A stretch of DNA of 64,000 nt from Pseudobdellovibrio exovorus JSS. Its GTDB lineage: Bacteria; Bdellovibrionota; Bdellovibrionia; Bdellovibrionales; Bdellovibrionaceae. Numbering within the stretch: the stretch's first letter is position 1; each line of letters begins with the position of its first letter. A model generated the notes under the pieces. The model ran no database searches and was not told the DNA's origin. It was given only the letters and a program-made list of their open reading frames with translations. Shown here piece after piece: positions 16,896-26,205 of the stretch. A program made the position numbers and the translations under genes. The stretch is from NCBI RefSeq assembly GCF_000348725.1, contig NC_020813.1, positions 1,464,248-1,528,247 on the forward strand, read 5' to 3'.

Positions 16896-18743
16896 TTACT
16901 TAGCCGGCAGATATTCTTTTACTGATTTTCTTAAAATTTCTATAACTTTACCTGCATCCTGCTCATCACAACCAACCTTTAATAACTCAAGCAAGCCCAT
17001 CAAATCTGAAAATTCTATAAAGTCCTCATCGGCTTTCATTATTCTTGGATGTTGCGTTATACCCACATTGTATCCAATCAAAAGCTCTTCATACAATTTC
17101 TCACCCGGCCTTAAACCAATATATTGAATGGCTATGTCACCCCTTTTAGTTTCAGGGTCTTTAACTTCTAGGCCACTTAGCACAATCATTTTTTTTGCTA
17201 GATCTGAGATACGTACTGACTCACCCATATCGAGAACAAAAACCTCTCCACCCGCTCCCATCGCACCAGCTTGCAAAACAAGCTGAGATGCCTCAGGTAT
17301 TGTCATAAAATATCTTGTGACTTCTGGATGAGTGACCGTCACTGGGCCACCATTACGTATCTGCTCTCGAAACAGTGGAACAACAGATCCTGACGAACCC
17401 AAGACATTTCCAAATCTGACCATGCAAAATCGCGTAGATGGCTTTTTACTAGCCAATGCTTGTAAGATTAGCTCTGCAAGCCTTTTTGTAGCACCCATAA
17501 CATTGGTAGGCCTCACCGCTTTATCAGTGGATATAAGTACAAATGTTTCAACCTTTTGATCAATCGCCGCTTTGGCAACATTTAAAGTTCCAAAGACATT
17601 ATTCATAACTCCTGCTACTATGTTAGCTTCCACCAAGGGTACATGCTTGTATGCTGCCGCATGATATATCGTCTTAACATCGTATTGCCGTATAACTCGA
17701 TCAACAGATTGCTTGTCTAAAACATCGCCTAAAATAGGAACCACTTCAGCATGGCAACAGAGCTCAGACAGCTCTCGTTCAATCTTATATAATAAATACT
17801 CTGACCTTTCGAATAAAATCACGCGAGCGGGGTGATGTCTTAATATTTGCCTACATAGTTCAGATCCAATCGAACCTCCAGCTCCAGTAACTAAAACAAC
17901 TTTTTTCTCTATACAAACGGATATTAAATGTTCAAACGGCGGTACTGGATCGCGACCTAGTAAATCTTCAATACCTACTTCTCTAATGTCATCAACCTTC
18001 ACTTGCCCAGTAACCAACTCCCCCATACCTGGGATTGTTTTTAAGTGAATATTTTTGCCTTCAAAGCGTCGTATGATCTCACGACGCTTTGATCGTGGTG
18101 CCGAGGGCACGGCTAGTAATAACTGATTGCAGCCATATTGTAACATGGTTTCTTCAGCTAGCTTCGGATTAAATACACGTATCCCCGCTATAGTCGTCCC
18201 GTGTAACTCGACGTTATCATCAAAAAATAATACAGGCTTATACTCTGGGCCGTTCATCAAAGCTAAGGCCGTCTGAAGCCCCGCCTTGCCTCCACCGTAA
18301 ATAGCAACTTTCTGCTTGTAGCGTTCCTTAGACTCTAGCGAAAGCAGAATTCCTCTTGCTAAATATCTACTTGCGGCAATGTAAAGCGCAGAAAGTATCC
18401 AATAAATAATAATTGAAGAGCGCGGCAATCCTTGAACCCGTGTCATTGTCACTATCGTTGTCAACAAAAGCACCGAAATAGTTACCCCATATAACACTGT
18501 TTTCATAATTTCAGTGTCTACATAGCGTATCACAGCCCTATAAAGACCCAATCGCGCAAAGATCGGAATGGTAAATAAAGGTAAAACACCGAATAACCAC
18601 CAATAATCTTGAACATACGGCTGAAATGTCCCAAAACGAAGTGCAACTGCCGACCATAAAGCTAATGGTAAAAGAATTAGATCACTAAAAAGCACTATTA
18701 AAATTTTGATTCGTCGAGGTAATCGGGCCACTGACATATGCAT
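16896..18743 (-). CDS. Membrane UDP-GlcNAc 4,6-dehydratase (PglF/WbpM/CapD type)
   Basis: Four N-terminal membrane helices (residues about 10-130) are followed by a CoA-binding-like Rossmann segment (IYGGGKAG near 150) and a catalytic SDR domain with VTGAGGSIGSELCRQ near 281-295. The usual catalytic tyrosine is replaced by Met in NVMGATKR, the hallmark of PglF, WbpM and FlaA1 enzymes. The family converts UDP-GlcNAc to the 4-keto-6-deoxy sugar, the first step to bacillosamine-type sugars. Length 615 is normal. A PglE-like aminotransferase (23261), PglD-like acetyltransferase (25549) and PglC-like transferase (22654) in the locus support this role. Confidence 0.9.
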   Translation of the reverse strand: MHMSVARLPRRIKILIVLFSDLILLPLALWSAVALRFGTFQPYVQDYWWLFGVLPLFTIPIFARLGLYRAVIRYVDTEIMKTVLYGVTISVLLLTTIVTMTRVQGLPRSSIIIYWILSALYIAASRYLARGILLSLESKERYKQKVAIYGGGKAGLQTALALMNGPEYKPVLFFDDNVELHGTTIAGIRVFNPKLAEETMLQYGCNQLLLAVPSAPRSKRREIIRRFEGKNIHLKTIPGMGELVTGQVKVDDIREVGIEDLLGRDPVPPFEHLISVCIEKKVVLVTGAGGSIGSELCRQILRHHPARVILFERSEYLLYKIERELSELCCHAEVVPILGDVLDKQSVDRVIRQYDVKTIYHAAAYKHVPLVEANIVAGVMNNVFGTLNVAKAAIDQKVETFVLISTDKAVRPTNVMGATKRLAELILQALASKKPSTRFCMVRFGNVLGSSGSVVPLFREQIRNGGPVTVTHPEVTRYFMTIPEASQLVLQAGAMGAGGEVFVLDMGESVRISDLAKKMIVLSGLEVKDPETKRGDIAIQYIGLRPGEKLYEELLIGYNVGITQHPRIMKADEDFIEFSDLMGLLELLKVGCDEQDAGKVIEILRKSVKEYLPAK

Positions 18744-18790
18744 GCAACAATACTAATTAAATATCTGATTACTTGCAATCTATTAGGTTA

Positions 18791-20155
18791 CTATTCAATT
18801 TTCTGCCTTTTTATGAAGAACTCTTGCATCAATGATACACAAGCAGCACAACCAATCACTCCCCCAAGCGATATGTAACCAAAGCGCAATCTATAAAATG
18901 TAGCCATGTTGACAGTAGAGGCAGCTAAAACAAGTAAAAAAAATGAAGCTATTAGCAAGGGAACCAATATGGGCCATTTAGACCGAGTAATCATATAAAA
19001 TAGCGCAATAGATAGAAACAGCAAATTCAACCCAGTTTCCAATATAGAAAAGTAGTGAAACATGGTCCAATTTTCCTTTTTACTCAAAAATACTATGGGT
19101 TCAACATATGCTAACCTCAACAATATCGGGATATTACCCAAAGCATAGCTCGGGGTATCTACCCGCAGGTCAGTATATGCTTGCATCTCATAATATGCCT
19201 TATCTCTACTTTCTGGGAAATTGGCGACAGATCTCAAGCGTATTATTTGAATATTACATAACTGACGCCTAACAATTTCGGGGAAGAAGCGATCAAAAGA
19301 GTTCTCAGGCTGACAAAACTCTGTCTCTTCTTGCTGATGCGCCACGGCCCTTGATGGTAAGACAGTCCCAGCAGGCACTCCTCTGCTCTGGTGTAATGCT
19401 CCTATATGGCCTATTTTTTGACCGACAAAAAGTAAGACTAACGAAATTAAAAGCAAACATACCGAGCGTTTAAGAGCCTCTTTAGTTTTTAAATGAACAG
19501 CCAAATATAGAGCCAGACCCACAATACATATTGAGTAAAAATTAAGTAGATAAGTTCTAAATATCAATACTAACACTATACTTAAAAATAAAGTTAGATA
19601 AGACGTAAACCTTTTTTTTTCCTTCAGGAACTGATCTAATATAAAGACGACAAACAAGTAAAATGAGAGAAACACTAATCCGTCCCTATGAACTTGGGAA
19701 TAAAGCACTGAAGCTGTAGGAACTGCAAAAAACACTAAAATTGCTACACACGCAGATAACGACGAAAACTTCAGTCTTTGCAAAATTATAATTAAACACA
19801 CACAACTCAGCGCATGAACCAGAGCATTGAACGGAAGCAGCACCCAAGGTTCATATATGTCTGTGATATAATAAGCTGTTCCTAATAAGTACACAGGAGA
19901 GAGCTCTAGCGGAACTAGCTTAAAGTTAAACCCCGTAACTTTAGCAGTTTCCGCAAACTGAATTGCCATCTCATGAAAATAAACCCAATCCCCTTGCGTA
20001 AGACCATGCCCCCAATAAGTACCTGAAAACCAAACTGGATAAATATAGAACTGAAGTAAAAGCCCTACAGATAACGCCCATATATAGGGGGCACCAAATA
20101 TCCATAACCACTTGATGTTATATTTCTGTAAATTTCGCACCATCCCCCGCTTCAT
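18791..20155 (-). CDS. Polytopic membrane protein, GT-C glycosyltransferase-like
   Basis: 454 residues with about 10-12 predicted membrane helices. The first external loop holds GDWVYFHEMAIQFAE, an acidic aromatic pattern of the kind seen in GT-C enzymes that use polyprenyl-phosphate sugars. A large periplasmic loop (about 255-330) contains cysteines near ETEFCQPEN and RRQLCNIQ. No family name can be assigned with certainty. Its place between the dehydratase and the polymerase/ligase pair suggests a transferase acting on the lipid-linked glycan outside the inner membrane. The ATG at 20153-20155 is the only early one; upstream lies the divergent gene at 20295. Confidence 0.55.
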   Translation of the reverse strand: MKRGMVRNLQKYNIKWLWIFGAPYIWALSVGLLLQFYIYPVWFSGTYWGHGLTQGDWVYFHEMAIQFAETAKVTGFNFKLVPLELSPVYLLGTAYYITDIYEPWVLLPFNALVHALSCVCLIIILQRLKFSSLSACVAILVFFAVPTASVLYSQVHRDGLVFLSFYLFVVFILDQFLKEKKRFTSYLTLFLSIVLVLIFRTYLLNFYSICIVGLALYLAVHLKTKEALKRSVCLLLISLVLLFVGQKIGHIGALHQSRGVPAGTVLPSRAVAHQQEETEFCQPENSFDRFFPEIVRRQLCNIQIIRLRSVANFPESRDKAYYEMQAYTDLRVDTPSYALGNIPILLRLAYVEPIVFLSKKENWTMFHYFSILETGLNLLFLSIALFYMITRSKWPILVPLLIASFFLLVLAASTVNMATFYRLRFGYISLGGVIGCAACVSLMQEFFIKRQKIE

Positions 20156-20294
20156 TTTTATCTTAAAATACTACCTCACTATTGGGAAATACATGTCAAC
20201 TTGGTTCTCAAATACCATCAATATGACTGCTCAAAAAATAACCCTAAGCTTTTCTTTTAGTTGTAAATATAGTACTAACTGATAGCTTTGGAGG

Positions 20295-21482
20295 ATGTTT
20301 GAGTTTTTAGTTGGATTAGCCACATTAGGTGGGGTGACATCACAGACCCTGATGGACACCTCGTTTATATTAATTTTCTTATGTTTTATTTTCTCAGCAT
20401 GGAAAAGTAAAAGTGTACAGCCTCATTTTAAACCTACTGGAATTGAGTGGGCATTTTTAGGATATGTCTTTGTCGTTATTGTCAGCTTAATCATCAATGG
20501 GAAAGAACCCGTACCTTGGTTGTTTTATCTTTCAAAATTTAATTGGATCATAAATTTTTATCTTTTGATTTATGCATTCAGCAAAATCAATGTAAACTAT
20601 GAAAGATGGATAAATTTTTTTTCAATTGCTTTTTTGCTGCCAAACATCTACGCGATAGTCATATACTTCTTAGGCTATGATCTAATTACCCAAAAAGTCA
20701 TTCATGGGACAGTCGGCCTAGTAAACAGCGCGACATACCATGCCCATGGTAACTCCCTGATTTTCATGTTTTTTGTAACAATTTACTTATTGAACTTTGA
20801 AAAAATTCACAAAAGAACAAAAATATCTGGGGCGATCACTCTATGCATCATGGGCATAAGTATTTTTCTTACGTACACTCGTGGAATTTGGGGCGCATTA
20901 TTTATTTCATTGCTAATTCTTAGCTACATCAAAAATAAGAAACTCTGTCTACTCTATATAATATCAACAACAATTATCTTATCAATTGGCTTGCTAACAT
21001 CCGAAACTCTTTATTTGCGGGTAGTTAACAGCTTTTCAAGCGATTCTGACCAAATGAGATCACAACTTTTACAGGTTCATTGGCTCATGTTTAAAGATCA
21101 TCCTTGGTTTGGAATTGGCTATTGGGAGTCTTACAGACAAATCGCCGATTACTGGCCTCGTATCGGCTTACCCGCCGATCACTTTGAATCTCACTCCCAT
21201 AATCAATACTTAAACGTACTAGCGACGACCGGAATAACAGGCTTTATATTTTTCATGTCTATTCTCGTATTCTTTCTACGCAAGAGCGTTTCTTTTATGA
21301 GTAAAACCTTTAATGACCAGCTTTACCCCCTCGCCTGTGCATGTTTTTTAGTTTTGATTCAATTTTTACTCGCGTGTCTGACCGATGTCACTTTTGAATA
21401 CTCGAAAATTCGGATGTTGGTTGTGATCACTTTTGCAATGCTAATCTCATTCTCACAGCAAAAACGCCAAGATCAGATATGA
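20295..21482 (+). CDS. O-antigen ligase/polymerase family protein (Wzy_C; WaaL-like)
   Basis: 395 residues with about 10-12 membrane helices. The periplasmic loop contains DHPWFGIGYWES and, about 30 residues later, ESHSHNQYLNVLATTGITGF, the Wzy_C signature; the TYTRGIWGA motif precedes it. WaaL ligases join finished O-chain to lipid A-core, while Wzy polymerases of the same fold extend the chain. The His-rich loop fits WaaL slightly better. It starts the plus-strand operon with 21479, pglC-like and pglE-like genes, the next start overlapping its stop as ATGA. Confidence 0.8.
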   Translation: MFEFLVGLATLGGVTSQTLMDTSFILIFLCFIFSAWKSKSVQPHFKPTGIEWAFLGYVFVVIVSLIINGKEPVPWLFYLSKFNWIINFYLLIYAFSKINVNYERWINFFSIAFLLPNIYAIVIYFLGYDLITQKVIHGTVGLVNSATYHAHGNSLIFMFFVTIYLLNFEKIHKRTKISGAITLCIMGISIFLTYTRGIWGALFISLLILSYIKNKKLCLLYIISTTIILSIGLLTSETLYLRVVNSFSSDSDQMRSQLLQVHWLMFKDHPWFGIGYWESYRQIADYWPRIGLPADHFESHSHNQYLNVLATTGITGFIFFMSILVFFLRKSVSFMSKTFNDQLYPLACACFLVLIQFLLACLTDVTFEYSKIRMLVVITFAMLISFSQQKRQDQI

Positions 21483-22657
21483 ACCTCAATATCCAAGCTT
21501 TCAGCTTTAAGCATAATTTTATATATAGACTTGTCGCTTTAACCATGATTATCGGTTTTCCAAGGATCTACAATACCGAAATTCCCCTAGCCGCCCTGCT
21601 ACTTCCTTTTTATCTGAAGGAAATTTACCAATTCTCAAAAAAAAATGCGGGTCTAGTCAGCATCTTCGTTTTATTGGTCTTACTTTTCTTACTAATCGGC
21701 TCCCTGTCTTTTTTAATAGGCTCAGGAGAATTCCGAGACATTTCCTTTCACTTTCAAATTCTTATCAAAATAATACTCAGTACATTATTCGGCATAATCT
21801 TATATGAAATCCTACGCCCATCAAAAGGTCCACTGTTGACCTGGTTAGTAATCCAAATATGTATTATTATAGTTTCTGGACTCAGCTCCTCTTTTTTCCA
21901 ATTTATGCTGGGATTCATTTCTCCTAAGTCTGCCGATGTTTTCCAACATATCTGGGGACTTCGAACCGTAGGGTTAGGTTTACTTCATGTAGATGGTGCA
22001 ACGAATATTATCTCGGCGGTTTTCTACCTATCATTACTTTCGAAACAAATGTTTCTAACATTTATCCTTTGGTTCATTATATTTCCTATATCGATGACTC
22101 TTGCTCGAAGTGCCTTGATACCCTATTCATTATTCAGTATTTTTTCATCTCGCATGCATATTAGAATACCTTTATTGTTCTCTTTGTTATGCATGTTTAT
22201 TCTTAGCCCCTTTATCAGTTCAGGCCCTATGTTCGAAGCTTTGGAGTTATTCAGAAACTTTATATCTCAAGGGTCTTTCAGTAGCACCAGTGTCAGTGGC
22301 ACAGCTGATATGTACAAACTGCCAACACAAATCTCGACATGGATTATTGGCGACGGACTTTTTTTCATCAACAGCCCCCTTAGCCTACAGTTTTACATGA
22401 ATACCGACATTGGCTATTTACGGATTCTCTTTTTTGGAGGATTGCCATATCTTTTGCTGTTCATAGCAATAAATTCATACTTCCTGCTGCCTCTAATCTT
22501 CTGCAGGAAGACAAAGAAAACTCGCGAGATTTCGATTTTTTCTTTTGTACTCCTTTTGGTATTTGCTATCTTAAATACCAAAGGAATCCAAACAATACCC
22601 GTTTTTGCAACGGCAATCTTTTGTGTGTTTAAAGATATTAAAAAATATACGCCATGA
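21479..22657 (+). CDS. Polytopic membrane protein, probable O-chain polymerase (Wzy)
   Basis: 392 residues and about 11 hydrophobic segments. It lacks a clear conserved signature but has the TLARSALIP stretch after the middle helices and NTDIGYLRILFFGG in a late loop, a pattern common in Wzy proteins. Sequence poorly conserved between strains is normal for Wzy. Neighbours are a WaaL-like gene upstream (4-bp overlap) and the initiating transferase downstream (4-bp overlap), which is the usual setting for Wzy. The choice between ligase and polymerase for the two tandem proteins is inference. Confidence 0.6.
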   Translation: MNLNIQAFSFKHNFIYRLVALTMIIGFPRIYNTEIPLAALLLPFYLKEIYQFSKKNAGLVSIFVLLVLLFLLIGSLSFLIGSGEFRDISFHFQILIKIILSTLFGIILYEILRPSKGPLLTWLVIQICIIIVSGLSSSFFQFMLGFISPKSADVFQHIWGLRTVGLGLLHVDGATNIISAVFYLSLLSKQMFLTFILWFIIFPISMTLARSALIPYSLFSIFSSRMHIRIPLLFSLLCMFILSPFISSGPMFEALELFRNFISQGSFSSTSVSGTADMYKLPTQISTWIIGDGLFFINSPLSLQFYMNTDIGYLRILFFGGLPYLLLFIAINSYFLLPLIFCRKTKKTREISIFSFVLLLVFAILNTKGIQTIPVFATAIFCVFKDIKKYTP

Positions 22658-23268
22658 TTAAAAGCCAACCTCTTCATAAATTTATTTTCGACTTTACGAT
22701 AGCATTGATTTTACTATTGTTACTGTCACCAATTTTAATTGTGTTCAGTATATTGATATTATTAATTGAGGGGCGTCCTGTATTTTTCACACAACCACGC
22801 CCTGGACTTAATTCTAAAATATTTAATATTTATAAATTCCGCACTATGTCTAACTCAGCGAACACACTTAATAGCTCAGAAGACTATCAACGAATCACTA
22901 GATTAGGATCTTTTTTACGAAGAACGTCTATAGATGAACTACCCCAACTTTTTAACGTTCTCAAAGGAGAGCTTAGTTTGGTCGGCCCAAGACCTCTTTT
23001 GGTGGAATACATTCCACTATACAACGAACGCCAGAAAAAACGACATTGCGTCAAGCCAGGAATCACAGGTTGGGCACAGGTTAACGGACGAAATGCAATA
23101 ACATGGGAAGAAAAATTCGATCTTGATGTATGGTATGCTGAAAACTGGTCTATAACTCTTGATATAAAAATTTTGTTTTTAACATTCTTTAAAGTAATTC
23201 GTCCTAAAGACATTGACTCTTCCCAAGGCATTACTATGGAAAAATTTAAAGGATCATCTGATGCATAA
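22654..23268 (+). CDS. PglC-like phosphoglycosyl transferase that starts the glycan
   Basis: Small bacterial-sugar-transferase (204 aa): one N-terminal membrane helix (about 8-35), then FTQPRPGLN, YKFRTM, the catalytic dyad in SIDELPQL, and the GPRPLL and KPGITGWAQVNGR motifs. This is the monotopic PglC/WbaP core without the extra WbaP helices. It moves a sugar phosphate from a UDP-sugar to undecaprenyl phosphate. Given the PglF, PglE and PglD-like genes around it, UDP-diNAcBac (or a similar QuiNAc4NAc) is the likely donor, by inference. The gene overlaps both neighbours (4 bp upstream, 8 bp downstream). Confidence 0.92.
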   Translation: MIKSQPLHKFIFDFTIALILLLLLSPILIVFSILILLIEGRPVFFTQPRPGLNSKIFNIYKFRTMSNSANTLNSSEDYQRITRLGSFLRRTSIDELPQLFNVLKGELSLVGPRPLLVEYIPLYNERQKKRHCVKPGITGWAQVNGRNAITWEEKFDLDVWYAENWSITLDIKILFLTFFKVIRPKDIDSSQGITMEKFKGSSDA

Positions 23269-24406
23269 ATTTGAAAAGCGCATTTTACTTTCTCCTCCAC
23301 ATATGAGTGGGAATGAGATGCAATACATACAAAAAGCCTTTGATGACAATTGGGTTGTACCTTTAGGACCCAATGTAGACAGATTTGAAAAAGATATAGC
23401 TACTTATCTACAAGAGCAAGAAATATACCCAATTGCTACGTCATCAGGAACAGCGGCAATCCATATTGCGTTGAGGCTCTTAAATCTGCAGGAAAAGGAA
23501 GAAGTTTTCTGCTCTAGCAGTACCTTTATTGCGAGCGCAAATCCAGTTATGTACGAAAAGGCCGTACCTATTTTCATAGATTCCGAAAAGGATACATGGA
23601 ATATCTGCCCGGCTTCTTTACTTAGAGCCATTGAGGAAAAGAAAAAAACTGGCAAGATCCCACGAGTATTGATATGTGCAGACCTGTTTGGAATGAGCGC
23701 TCGGTACGACGAAATAACGGATATCTGCAACAGCTACGGAATCTCTATTATTTCCGACGCAGCAGAGGCTCTCGGTTCTTCTTATAAAAACCGTAAGTGC
23801 GGCACACTTGGAAACTACGGAGTTTTATCGTTTAATGGAAATAAGATTATCACAACCTCTGGCGGGGGGATGCTAATAACTCACTCTAAAGAAGAGGCGA
23901 ATAAAGCTCTGTTTTTGATTACTCAAGCACGCGACCAAGCCCCTTACTATCTTCACTCTGAAATAGGATATAATTATAGAATGAGTAATATTTTAGCTGG
24001 GATAGGAATAGCACAACTGCAAGTATTAGATAGTAGAGTTGAGGCTAGACGTAATGTCTATTCGTCATATAAAAACTATCTAGTAGACACGCCATTGATC
24101 TTTCTTGATGAACCAGAAGGCTACAGATCTAATAGGTGGCTATCTACCGCACTGATTCCCGACAATACCCGTATTTCTGCAAGCCAACTTATCGCTCACC
24201 TTAACGAGTATAATATAGAGGCAAGAAGAATATGGAATCCTATGCATAAACAACCCATCTTCGAGAAGAATGAGTTTTTTCATACAGAATCTAAGCCAAT
24301 ATCTGAATATATTTTCCAAAATGGCATCTGTCTTCCGTCTGGGAGTAATATGCCTGATGATACCGTGTATAGAATTTCAGAAATTATCAAGCTTGCCTTC
24401 CAGTAA
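23261..24406 (+). CDS. PglE-like sugar 4-aminotransferase (DegT/DnrJ family)
   Basis: PLP enzyme with the fold-type I motifs: SSGTAAIHIALRL, then ADLFGM, SDAAEALGSSY, and the lysine in SFNGNKIIT. The start LSPPHMSGNEMQYI and the NWVVPLGPN stretch match PglE and related enzymes that aminate UDP-4-keto-6-deoxy-GlcNAc. The frame opens at 23213, but the ATG at 23261 has AAGGA about eight bases upstream and begins at the conserved part, so it is preferred (381 aa). It overlaps the transferase stop by 8 bp. Its 3' end overlaps that of the convergent GT4 gene by 20 bp. Confidence 0.9.
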   Translation: MHKFEKRILLSPPHMSGNEMQYIQKAFDDNWVVPLGPNVDRFEKDIATYLQEQEIYPIATSSGTAAIHIALRLLNLQEKEEVFCSSSTFIASANPVMYEKAVPIFIDSEKDTWNICPASLLRAIEEKKKTGKIPRVLICADLFGMSARYDEITDICNSYGISIISDAAEALGSSYKNRKCGTLGNYGVLSFNGNKIITTSGGGMLITHSKEEANKALFLITQARDQAPYYLHSEIGYNYRMSNILAGIGIAQLQVLDSRVEARRNVYSSYKNYLVDTPLIFLDEPEGYRSNRWLSTALIPDNTRISASQLIAHLNEYNIEARRIWNPMHKQPIFEKNEFFHTESKPISEYIFQNGICLPSGSNMPDDTVYRISEIIKLAFQ

Positions 24407-25538
24407 GCTTGATATATTCATCCACCTGCAACTTCGATAGCAACTGAGTACTATAATCCCTTTTCGCTCTATCTTGTGCCAATTGGGCCATTTTTTTTCT
24501 CAAAGTCTCGTCTATAGCTAATCGACAGATCGATTCAGTTAAGGAGTCTACCTCACCTAATTTAACTAAAAGGCCTGTCTCTCCATCAACGATAGCATCC
24601 TCAAGACCAGGAATTCTTGTACCAATCGAAGGTAACCCACATGATGCAGCCTCTATAATAACAGTGCCAAAGCCCTCTCTATAACTCGGTAGACAGAGAA
24701 AATCACACGCAGAGAAGTATCGTTCGGGTTCAGAAGAAAAACCTTCATAAAACACATCTTTATGTTGGTGAATCAAATCAACGGTTATTTGATTCAAAGG
24801 GTCCAATTCTGGCTCAAATTTACCTAACAAAACTAATTTAATTCTGGAGTTAAACTTATTTGCTTTAATAAAAGCCGCCACTAAATCCTCGACACCCTTG
24901 TCCTTTGTCAATCGTCCAACAAAAAGCAATAATATATCAGTTTGCTGCAATCCAAGTCTTTCACAAAGTGCTTCCCTTGCATTTGGAAAACGAGCTGCAT
25001 CGAATCGCTCGCAGTCGATACCCCCATATGATCCCTTATGTAGGCATTCAATCTGTCCTATTGCTGCCACATTTTCTTTTTCTAAGAATTTAATTTGAGA
25101 AAAACTATCAGCATAACACTTACTATTTAGTCGAATAACTAATTTATCCAAAAACTTCAACAGTGCTCGCAGTGGACCACGTAAAGTCGCCCAACGCTGC
25201 CCAGTAAACGTGTGAATAAAAACTGTATGTGGCACAAATATACCTGCTACAGCACAAAGAAGACCTGCCTTCGGAGTAGACGAATGAACAATATCGAACT
25301 TTTCTTTTCTGAAATAAAAGATTAGTTTAAAAACAGAAATTAAATCACTTATTAAATTGATCTCTCGTGCTATATTCAGCTCATACATACGGCACGCATT
25401 CTCATTTTTGAGAGTTTCTCCATACTCTCCTGGAGATGACACTAATGTCACATCACAACCGCTTATAACAAGGTATTTTAATAAATATCTTATATGCACA
25501 AAAGCTTCTGGAACAGTAACAACCCTAGCTATTTTCAT
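24387..25538 (-). CDS. Family 4 glycosyltransferase (PglA/WbnH-like)
   Basis: GT-B fold with MKIARVVTVPEAF at the start, SSTPKAGLLCAVAG in the acceptor domain, LLFVGRLTKDKGVEDLV opening the donor domain, and the E-x7-E pair in SYREGFGTVIIEAASCG. About 383 residues. In diNAcBac systems the second sugar (GalNAc) is added by the GT4 enzyme PglA, and the position next to pglD-like suggests the same, though the acceptor is inferred. The frame extends to 25604, but the ATG at 25536-25538 begins the conserved domain and leaves 10 bases after the pglD-like stop. Confidence 0.85.
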   Translation of the reverse strand: MKIARVVTVPEAFVHIRYLLKYLVISGCDVTLVSSPGEYGETLKNENACRMYELNIAREINLISDLISVFKLIFYFRKEKFDIVHSSTPKAGLLCAVAGIFVPHTVFIHTFTGQRWATLRGPLRALLKFLDKLVIRLNSKCYADSFSQIKFLEKENVAAIGQIECLHKGSYGGIDCERFDAARFPNAREALCERLGLQQTDILLLFVGRLTKDKGVEDLVAAFIKANKFNSRIKLVLLGKFEPELDPLNQITVDLIHQHKDVFYEGFSSEPERYFSACDFLCLPSYREGFGTVIIEAASCGLPSIGTRIPGLEDAIVDGETGLLVKLGEVDSLTESICRLAIDETLRKKMAQLAQDRAKRDYSTQLLSKLQVDEYIKLTGRQA

Positions 25539-25548
25539 CTTTTGATTC

Positions 25549-26205
25549 CTAAAGATACTTCTCACCTTTAATACGTCGTTTGACACTCCTACAAGGTGAA
25601 CCATATGCTACAACTTCAGATTCGATATCGTGTAAAACAGTAGCTCCTGCACCTATCACAGTATGCCGACCTATTGTTCGACCATGTATAACTTTTGCCC
25701 CTAAAGAAATAGCGGAATACTCCCCGATAGCCACATTACCACCCAAAGTCGCTCCTGGCGCTAGGCTACTGAAATCTTCCAATATACAATCATGATCCAC
25801 TGAACTAGCTGTATTTACAATAACATGCATACCTACTCGAACATCTGGATTTATAACAGCCCCAGCCATTACAACCACGCCATCACCTAGCGCTACACTG
25901 TTACTAATACATGATCTAGGATGTATCGCTTTTATAAATTTAAACTTTGGATTTGTTGTACGTACAAAATTTACAACTTGGCTTCTTATCCAGTTATCGC
26001 CTATAGCAACTATACCCGTATCAACATTCAAACTAGAAAAGTTATCCTGAAAAACATGGATACATCCAAGAAATTCTTGTTTACTCTCATCTTTACTACA
26101 GAATATTATTCTTTCTTTGCATCCTGTAGCCATCAAAATATCAAATACTACCTTGGCATGCCCGCCTGTTCCAAAAATTATTATTGAGTCTTTTAAATTA
26201 CTCAT
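25549..26205 (-). CDS. PglD-like sugar N-acetyltransferase
   Basis: NeuD/PglD family: Rossmann-like N-terminal domain with IIIFGTGGHAKVV, then a left-handed beta-helix of hexapeptide repeats. The catalytic histidine lies in SSVDHDCILED, and the SLAPGATLGGNVAIGEYSAI repeats bind acetyl-CoA. PglD acetylates UDP-4-amino-sugar to UDP-diNAcBac. Start chosen at the second Met (26203-26205), giving 218 residues; the upstream ATG adds MYFTEKV and overlaps the previous gene more. It follows the Wzz-like gene (8-bp overlap) and precedes the GT4 gene. Confidence 0.9.
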   Translation of the reverse strand: MSNLKDSIIIFGTGGHAKVVFDILMATGCKERIIFCSKDESKQEFLGCIHVFQDNFSSLNVDTGIVAIGDNWIRSQVVNFVRTTNPKFKFIKAIHPRSCISNSVALGDGVVVMAGAVINPDVRVGMHVIVNTASSVDHDCILEDFSSLAPGATLGGNVAIGEYSAISLGAKVIHGRTIGRHTVIGAGATVLHDIESEVVAYGSPCRSVKRRIKGEKYL

